Source of the DNA: Hemileia vastatrix
Taxonomy: Eukaryota > Basidiomycota > Pucciniomycetes > Pucciniales > Zaghouaniaceae
DNA: 64,000 bases
NCBI GenBank assembly: GCA_030280995.1
Contig: JASXTE010000001.1
Coordinates: 1,401,501-1,465,500, forward strand
Direction: 5' to 3'
The position numbers and the translations under genes were made by a program. Of the stretch, positions 57,350 through 64,000 are shown piece after piece. Below the pieces are notes generated by a model that did no database searches, was not told where the DNA came from, and worked only from the letters and a program-made list of their open reading frames with translations. The stretch's first letter is position 1; each line of letters opens with the position of its first letter.

Positions 57350-58421
57350 TGTAGACAATCCTATAGTACTAGCTATAGTCCTTGACCAAGGGAGTTGGAG
57401 AAAAACCAGAGAGAAAATCCCCTGTCCCTTTAGAAAAATAGAGTGAGATCTACTTGCTAAAGTAAGTTGGTTCCTGTTTTGCTAAGGCCCCTTTTCAACA
57501 CACTTGACTGCTTGATGATCCAAGAAAGTAGTCACCAGGCAGACTACCAGACCAAAGAACTGAAATGTAGAACAATGTCCACACCAGAGACAGCAAAGAT
57601 ACTTGATGTAGGCTGCTAATCCACACCAGAGACAGCAATAATACTTGCTATAGCTTGCAAGACTATAACAGAGAAAACAGTTGCCAAAGTTAAGTTAAAT
57701 GAAGAGCTCACTTGCAACAAACACAGACAAATTGTGGCCAGAAAACAGTGAAAACTGAGTGAGGAACAAGGATATCACCTCCGGAATGTTGTATGATAAT
57801 TAAGGTTGCCCCAAACTGTCTTATTCACTATGTACACACAGACCACTAACTAAGAGCCCATGCGCACCCATTAAATTGAATAAAAAACCCTCCTGAAGCG
57901 CTCCCCAACCTTTTAAAACAGAGGCAGGCGGGCTGCTCAATGTCGGAGGTGCCGCCTGAAGCGGCTGGCCTCCCTGAAGCCAGAAAACCAATAAAAACAA
58001 CTAATCTACTTAGAAAAATTAGCTACAACTACTAAAATCTTTAAAACACGGAATTTCACTATAACAACATTGAGACATGAAATATAGAGAAAAATTAGCT
58101 CTATCCAATGGTACTAAGTACTTAACCCTAAGACTTAAGGTTAGCCTGTAAAACATGAAAAACAAAATTAAACAGCAATCTTTTATAAATGAAAAATGCG
58201 GAATTGACCCCTTAAAACTCAGAATATGAAAAATGTCTTCAAGACATAAAATACAGAGAAAAACCAGGGCTATCCAATGATAGTACCCACATACCCGCAG
58301 ACCCAATATCCACAGAATAAAACCAGAAAAATACCCAATTCCTTAGCAGATGTCAATTAAGACATGCACAAACAGCTCCAAATCACACAAAAAAGGCCCC
58401 TGCCAATTTTGGAAGACCACA
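57350..58421 (-). repeat. 5' LTR of B
   Basis: Partner of 45036-46108, same termini. The GC cluster here (about 57922-57970) is already partly decayed (GGCAGGCGGGCTGCTCAATG). Confidence 0.9.
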
Positions 58422-58913
58422 CCATGTTCTAAAATTTCATTTTGCATGTGAAGTTGTTCTTGTGCTTTTTTTTATTTTGTAGATAAAAAGAGCTTTTTAG
58501 TGTAACTATTTCAACATCTCTTCTTATCCCTTTTATTGTTTTATCTTGTCTTGTCCTTGTTTTGTCACTTTCTCACTTATTTATTTTATTATTTTTATAT
58601 TTTATTATTATCTTCAGTTTCACCTCATTCAGCGCTGCTTCATTCAATTATTGTCAACATCTTACTTATTTTATTATTTACATTTTGGTTCAGGTATTTA
58701 ATATGTTAGTCTGCTCTTCTGCTGCAATGAACACATCTCTTTTTATCCTTTTTATTGTTTTGTCTTGTCTTGTCCTTGTTTTTTCACTTTCCTGCTAATT
58801 TATTTTATTCTTTTTAGATTTTCTTACTATCTTTAGTTTCACCTCATTCACCACTGCTTCATTTGATTATTGTCAATGTCTTACTTATTTTATTATTTAC
58901 ATTTTGGTTCAGT
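58422..58913. other. Insert X, right part, with a 219-bp tandem duplication
   Basis: Two copies ending ACATTTTGGTTCAG (at 58693 and 58912) share TTTTATTGTTTTGTCTTGTC and CAGTTTCACCTCATTCA-type sequence. The C LTR resumes right after the second copy. No gene is supported. Confidence 0.65.
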
Positions 58914-59572
58914 TCAAAAGTTTATTCTTAGTTTTTTGGGCTTTATTGGAGGTTTTTGGTGGTTTTCTGGCTTCAGGGTGGTCTTCCCTCCTCGTTTGTA
59001 GAAGGCTGGGGAGAATTTCTAGAGGGTTTTTATTCAATTTGGCTGTCACAAGCACCAAATTAGTTGCTGTACATGGATTTTTTAGGTGGTGGTCTGTGTG
59101 TACATATTGAATAAGACAGTTTGATCCAACTTTAATTATTATACAACCATCTGGTAACTATATCATTGTTTCTCACTCAGTTTTAACTGTTTTTTGGCCA
59201 CAATTGGCTGTGTTTGTGCAAGTTTAGCTCTTTATTTAACTCAACTTTGGCAACTGGTTTCTTTGGTTTAGCTTTGCAACCTGCATCAAGTATTATTGCT
59301 GTTTTCTGTGCAACAAGTGCACAGTGTTCTGGTTCTCTGGTGTAGATATTTCTACATTTCAGGTTCTCTTTGGTCTGTGGTAAAGCTAGGCTACTTTCTT
59401 GACTTTTTAAGTTGTCAAGAATTGTGTTGGAAGGGGTTTTGTAACAGTCTCTAATTTTCTGTAGCAAAAAAATCTCACCTGGTATTTCTCAAAGGGACAG
59501 GTTTTTTTCTCTCCAGTTTTACTTCAACTCCCTTGGTCAAGGCCTATAGCTAGTACCATAGGATTGTCTACA
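58914..59572 (+). repeat. 3' LTR of C, second part
   Basis: Collinear with 21677-22324 of the 5' LTR (TTTTTTGGGCTTTATTGGAG onward), ending GGATTGTCTACA at 59572. Confidence 0.82.
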
Positions 59573-61200
59573 ACAAGAGTTTAATTTTTCAGGAGGTAAT
59601 ACCAAGAAGCTCTTACATAGGTTTGAACAGGTGGTAGAAGTTCATGGTGTGACTGAATATGGTATGGTGCTCCAAGTATTGTTCTTTTTAAAAAAGAGTG
59701 CAAGGATGATCTAGAGGATCTAAAAAGTCATGAAGAGTGTAATTGGTCAGCAGTAAAGTATCAGATGCTTGAGAGATGGCCAAAGATTACTGAAGAAAAT
59801 AGGTACACAATTAAGGATCTAGATGTCTTGGTGAGCAAGGTTAAAGCTAGAGGGGGTGTTTGAGACCCTAAGGTATTTAAAAGCTTCAGAGAAGAGTTTG
59901 ATCAAATGGTTGAGTATTTGGTCAGTAATGAATACTTTAGTGATATTAATGCATTTTTACCTTGGTTTTGTAAGTTGGTAGCACCAGAAGTCAAGGACTG
60001 GGCAAAGAGGCGCTAGATAATGAAGGAAAGCTAGTCAAGAAGAGGGATGGGAATTTCAAGTACCCTTGACTAGAGGAAGTAGAGACAGCAGTTGAAGCTT
60101 AAATGAAGTTGTGTCAGGTAGAGTGCCAAGCAGCTAGGGTTTCCTTGGAGGATGAAGAGGAGGTAGAGGTTTTACCTAATAATGGATCACCTTCTTCAAC
60201 GCTGACCCCATAAGAAAAGACAACATCACAGGATGCAAGTTCAGTAATGGCTAGGATAGAAGAATTGGAGGAAAAATTAAGGGAAGCAGCTAAAGCTAAG
60301 CCTAGATTCATGCCTCAGTCATCATAATTTTCTTCTATGGTATTTTATTATTGTGATAAGGAAGGAAATACTAGAATGAGGTGCAATGTTCTTCAAAAGG
60401 ATAAAGAAAAAAAAGTTGTTTTTAAGAAGGTGCAGTGCTAATGATAGAAGAGAGTACAAAACTTGTGATGGATAAGGATTGATGGATGCGAGCCAAAGTT
60501 ATTAATCATATTAATAAAAAGGTTATGAAAGTAAACACTAGTAAGGACAAGGAGTCTGTAGATAAAAATGTGAAATTGGTCAATTTTTCAGTAACCTGTG
60601 TTGTATTGGACTTTAAAGTTATAGAAACAGAAGTTTCAGCGCCACTAACTACAGTGAAGTTGGAGATGTTTGCATCTAAGCATAAGAAGATGGATCCACC
60701 AACTGTTGGTAGGCCCAAGGAGGGCGGGCACTAAGTATGCAAATCCTGATGATATTGAAGAAGTAGGATATACTACAAGGGAAAATACACAAGCACTTCT
60801 TGAAGATTTAGAAATGGAGGGTGAATATGGGAATAAGATGGATTATGATATGAATCAGCATATTGAAGATAAACTGTTATAAGAACCAGAATTAGTGCAA
60901 TGGAGAGCAGTACCAGTGGATGGAATGCAAGATACAAAACACAGTACTCCAATAAGCCCTCCAGGTAGAGCAAAAGCTGGAGCTAATGCAACTCAACCTA
61001 AAAGGAAGATGTAAACCCCAGTTCACTCTGATTTTCCTAAGGCAGCTGAGAATTTAGTTGTGCAGTGTTTGAAAACTACAGTTTCAGTTCCATTGGGGGT
61101 GCTGACAGCAGTAGCTCTGGATGTAGTAAATGGAATTGTGGATAAGTGCAGATAGAGAAAGGTTTATAATTGCACTGAGTTTGAATTAGGACAGCAGTAA
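59573..61200 (+). pseudogene. Element D gag, main part
   Basis: The frame resumes with EFNFSGGNTKKLLHRFEQ and reads, with stops, through DDLEDLKSHEECNWSAVKY, MLERWPKITEENRYTI, FREEFDQMVEYLVSNEYF and LVAPEVKDWAKRR, collinear with gag of B and C. A coiled stretch (ARIEELEEKLREAAKAK) precedes a ruined zinc knuckle (FYYCDKEGNTRMRC: first Cys to Phe, His to Asn). From about 60480 to 61200 the product is poorly conserved and interrupted. D is the most diverged of the four related elements and forms the outer layer of the nest. Confidence 0.7.
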
Positions 61201-61209
61201 TTTCAGCCA

Positions 61210-61640
61210 GTGGTTGGATTTCCAAGGGCACCACATTACACAGGACCTTTAGGATATTTAAAAATTACTGTAAATGGTAAGAAGATTAGAACATTAGTTG
61301 ATACATGTTCACAGATCAATGTGGTTTCATTGGATGATTCTGTGGATCTAGGGCTTCCAGTAAAAGGTGGTGAAAGAACTTTTGCGGGGATTGGCAGTGG
61401 TAGGTTACCTGTTATAGGGGTAGCAGAGTATGTATGCACTAGAGTTGCGGGAGAAACAAGGGATATTCATGTTTATCTTCCAATGGGTGTACTTAAACCA
61501 GTTTTAGGAACACTATTTTTTATGGATTATTCTGCAACTATTGATTATTTCTTGAATAAGACTATTGGAATTATGATTATGGGTGATGATGGTATTCTGG
61601 TGGCTGGTAAACTAAGTACTCTGGAGCTGTGAAATTGGAG
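61210..61640 (+). pseudogene. Element D protease
   Basis: HYTGPLGYLKITVNGKKIRT followed by LVDTCSQINVVS aligns with the B protease (LVDSGSQINLIS). The active-site triplet is now Asp-Thr-Cys, so catalysis is doubtful. Downstream VLKPVLGTLFFMDYSATIDY matches AVLGGPFLMDFQARIGY. The frame ends at 61632 and further fragments follow to 62040. Confidence 0.75.
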
Positions 61641-62043
61641 AAAAAAAGAGAGTTTTATGAGGAAGTCTCAGATGATGAAATGGGGCAATTGCCAGGAAGG
61701 CTCCAAAATTTTCTTTAGAGGCTGGTGTCTTAGGTATTACTATCTCCCAGAGTAAGAAGAACCCGGATAGTGATCAGTCAGTCCAAGAGGGGATACATAA
61801 AGTGGGGCTTCGCAGGTGTCTTGGTAATACTACTATAGAGTGTATTGTGCCTGGACTTTTTAATCTCTTTGATTATGGATTTTGTTATGCTTATATCAAG
61901 AAGAAAGACAAAAATATGATGTATGTAAAACCTGTAGTTATATTAGGAAGGCTTTTATTTGAAGTAATGAAGGAAGAAGCTGGTGCTGCCAGGAGTCAAA
62001 TTATAAACCAGTAGCAGTTAAGGTTAAACCAGTAAATGTACCA
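61641..62043 (+). pseudogene. Element D protease-RT linker
   Basis: Frame fragments (LRRCLGNTTIECIVPGLFNL and others) correspond in position to the linker before RT in B. Similarity is weak and stops are present. Nothing further can be supported. Confidence 0.45.
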
Positions 62044-63750
62044 ATGCTGGATTTAAATCCTCCTTTTCAGGGGCCGGCCCTTTCTAGTAATCCTTATGAT
62101 ACACCTTTAACAAATTTTCCACCAAAATTTACACCTAACAGTAAAATCACAATGGAGAGGCTTCAGACAGTTAATTTTGGACCAGAAGATTTGTTATCAC
62201 AGGAAGAGAAGAGGTTATTTTTACATGTTATGGTTCTTAGGGAGAAAGCTATTGTGTTTTCAGAAGAGGAAAGGGGGTTGCTGAAAGACTCTTATGGTAA
62301 ACCTTACATTTTTCCAGTTATACCTCATGCACTGTGGCAAAAGATGGCTTTTCCAGTACCAGCGGCAATAAGAGAGGAATATAAAGAATTAATCAGGGAA
62401 AGTTTAAGGTCTGGGTTGTATGAACAGTCAATTTCTAGCTACTCAAGTTCAGTATTTTGTTTTGTCAAGCATAATGGCAAGTTGATGGTTGTTCACAATT
62501 TAAGAGAAATGAACAAAGTTATGGTTAAGGATGCAGGGTTTCTTCCAATTCCAGAGGAATTTTTGAATCTTTTTCAGGATGAGCATGTTATGGATTAGAA
62601 GATATTATGGGAGGATACAATGAAAATGAATTAGAAGATTCATCTAGACCCATGATCACATTTGAAACACCATTGGAGTGTTTTAGGTTGAAAAGGTTAC
62701 CACAGGTCTCAATGAATTCTGTGGTGGTATATCAAGCACTGATGATGTGGATAATTCAGGATGAAATTCCAGATCATGTGGAAATTTTCATTGATAATGA
62801 TGGTATAAAAAGACCAGCCAGTGATTATTATAGGGAAGTCCTGGAAGAGAGTCCTTACATCAGAAGGTTTTTTTGGAAATATGAAATTAACCTTGAAAGA
62901 GTGCTATTTAGGATAAAAGAGGCAGGATTAAAAATCTCTGGATCCAAGTTCTCTTGCTGTGTTCCAGCGCTAGATATAGTGGGACATGTGGTATGTAAGA
63001 AAGGAAGGGTCATTGTGTAGAAGCAGAGGAATAAGGTGCTTACATGGTCAAAACCAAGAAATACTACAGAAGTTAGAGGGTTTTTAGGCATCTGTACATA
63101 TGTAAAAATGTTTATTCAAGATTTTTATTTGCTGTCTTCACCTTTAAGGCGCTTAAAAAGAAAAGATGTTGTATGGGATTGGATGTAGGAACGTTAAGAG
63201 TCATTCTAGTTACTAAAAAGGATTGTAGAAAAAGATATCCTTTTAAAAAGATTGGTGTATGGACCAGGCGCTGGAAAGAATACTCTGGAAGTGGATTTTA
63301 GTGTGTCTGAAGTAGGTGCAGTTTTGATGCAAGAAGATGAGGAAGGTAATGATAGACCTGACCTTTAGGAATCCAAGACTTTTATTAAAGAGGAGTCTAG
63401 GTACTCTCAGTCTAAGCTGGATTTATGTGGATTGGCAAAAATTCTTAAGAAGCTACAATGCATGCTTTGGGGGCAACAATTTGAGTTACAGGTTGATGAG
63501 CTGTCATTGGTTCAAATGATTAGTAGTCCAAATTTACCAGATGCACCTATGACTAGATGGATGGTGCAGATAAATTTACTTTCTTTTGATTTAGTACATA
63601 AACCAGGGAAGTCTTCCACAATGCAAGAATCATTATCTAGGAGGCCATTATGTGAAGAAGATTCTGAAGCAGAAGAATTCAAAGAAGATAAAAGATGGGT
63701 TAACAGAATAGACTATCTTTATAAAGGGTTTGATAAGGACTTTTGATAAG
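62044..63750 (+). pseudogene. Element D reverse transcriptase and RNase H
   Basis: RT: TMERLQTVNFGPEDLLSQEE, SGLYEQSISSYSSSVFCFVK, HNLREMNKVMVKDAG, a stop and frame change at about 62596-62606, MGGYNENELE, LPQVSMNSVVVYQALMMWII, and the catalytic segment EIFIDNDGIKRP. FIDN shows the second catalytic Asp lost. RNase H region after 63020: TTEVRGFLGICTYVKMFIQD, a stop, LSRRPLCEEDSEAEEFKED. The integrase lies beyond the window. Confidence 0.8.
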
Positions 63751-64000
63751 ACGTTAAAATACAAAAATTTAAAAATAAATTATTGTGCAACATCCACAAA
63801 GACATAAAACTAATGAACAGCATCCAGGAAGATGTTAAATTATCACCAAGCAGCATCCCCAATGACATAAAACTAAGAGAAATTAGGAATGATGTTAATG
63901 GAAGAATTGATCATGAGAAGTTAAAGGCGCAAGAATTGAATTTAAAAGCTAACACAATAATGAGAGGAGCGCTAGATAAATTAATTATGGATTAAGAGGA
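63751..64000 (+). pseudogene. Element D RNase H-integrase linker
   Basis: An open stretch with repeated IHKDIKL/IQEDVKL/IPNDIKL units. It occupies the place of the acidic linker before the integrase in B. It is cut by the window edge. Confidence 0.45.

Larger units (their letters stand above)
45036..58421 (-). mobile_element. Element B: complete 13.4-kb Ty3/Gypsy LTR retrotransposon with antisense gene pair
   Basis: Two direct LTRs of about 1072 bp differ at roughly 40 positions by eye (about 96% identity). CCAT flanks both ends (45032-45035, 58422-58425), a candidate 4-bp target duplication. On the minus strand follow primer site, gag, protease, RT, RNase H, integrase and noncoding zone; on the plus strand antisense genes 1 and 2 lie between the 3' LTR and that zone. 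It is the youngest of the related copies but still has several stops. Confidence 0.9.
21270..59572 (+). mobile_element. Element C: full-length Ty3/Gypsy LTR retrotransposon, heavily decayed, carrying nested insertions
   Basis: The 5' LTR is 21270-22324. The 3' LTR is split into 44567-44975 and about 58914-59572. The internal region holds gag, pol, the 3' noncoding zone and two antisense genes. Element E (33569-44230) lies in antisense gene 1, and insert X with element B (44976 to about 58913) lies in the 3' LTR. Without the inserts, C would be about 13.7 kb. Its many stops and unequal LTRs show it is older than B. Confidence 0.8.

Overview
The window is a stack of nested transposable elements from a eukaryote, most likely a fungus and probably a basidiomycete. 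I see no host gene, tRNA, rRNA or CRISPR. The call rests on family knowledge and is not a species assignment: Ty3/Gypsy polyproteins whose reverse transcriptase carries FIDD with a PQG-type motif (a lineage I associate with basidiomycetes), a chromodomain Gypsy integrase, Zn2Cys6-like proteins, and short introns of about 50-70 nt with GTAAGT-like donors. The DNA is AT-rich, CpG-poor and full of nonsense changes.

Layout. 1-6718: 3' part of LTR element A (+): integrase, a noncoding zone of repeated stem-loops, two genes on the opposite strand, polypurine tract, LTR. A sits in the integrase of Gypsy copy G (-, 6719-9993). Next are chromodomain Gypsy copy H (+, about 9994-13739) and a 3' fragment of an A-like element, K2 (13740-15262). 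15515-20237 is F1, a TIR element with 3-bp target duplication TCA, containing a 208-bp relative, F2. Element D (+) has its LTR end and primer site near 20919, starts gag at 21160, is interrupted by element C, and resumes at 59573 to the window end. Element C (+) runs 21270-59572. It contains E (33569-44230, a TIR element with TSD ATT filled by a ~607-bp palindromic satellite) and, inside its 3' LTR, a ~550-bp insert X that itself holds complete element B (-, 45036-58421, LTRs about 96% identical).

A, B and C share one unusual plan: LTR, primer site, gag-protease-RT-RNase H-integrase, a 3' noncoding zone, then two genes transcribed against pol, polypurine tract, LTR. Both antisense genes encode N-terminal Zn2Cys6-like cysteine clusters. 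Gene 2 has a phase-1 intron of 67-69 nt at the same place in all three elements, and in A it reads through intact for 290 codons. Just upstream of gene 2 in each element lies an array of about 5-10 copies of a ~23-nt motif (AGTCC, six bases, GACT, then TAAACTGG). The noncoding zone holds stem-loops whose arms differ between copies but stay complementary. Working hypothesis: an antisense regulatory cassette (two zinc-cluster proteins, an array of candidate binding sites, structured 3' RNA) carried by these retrotransposons.
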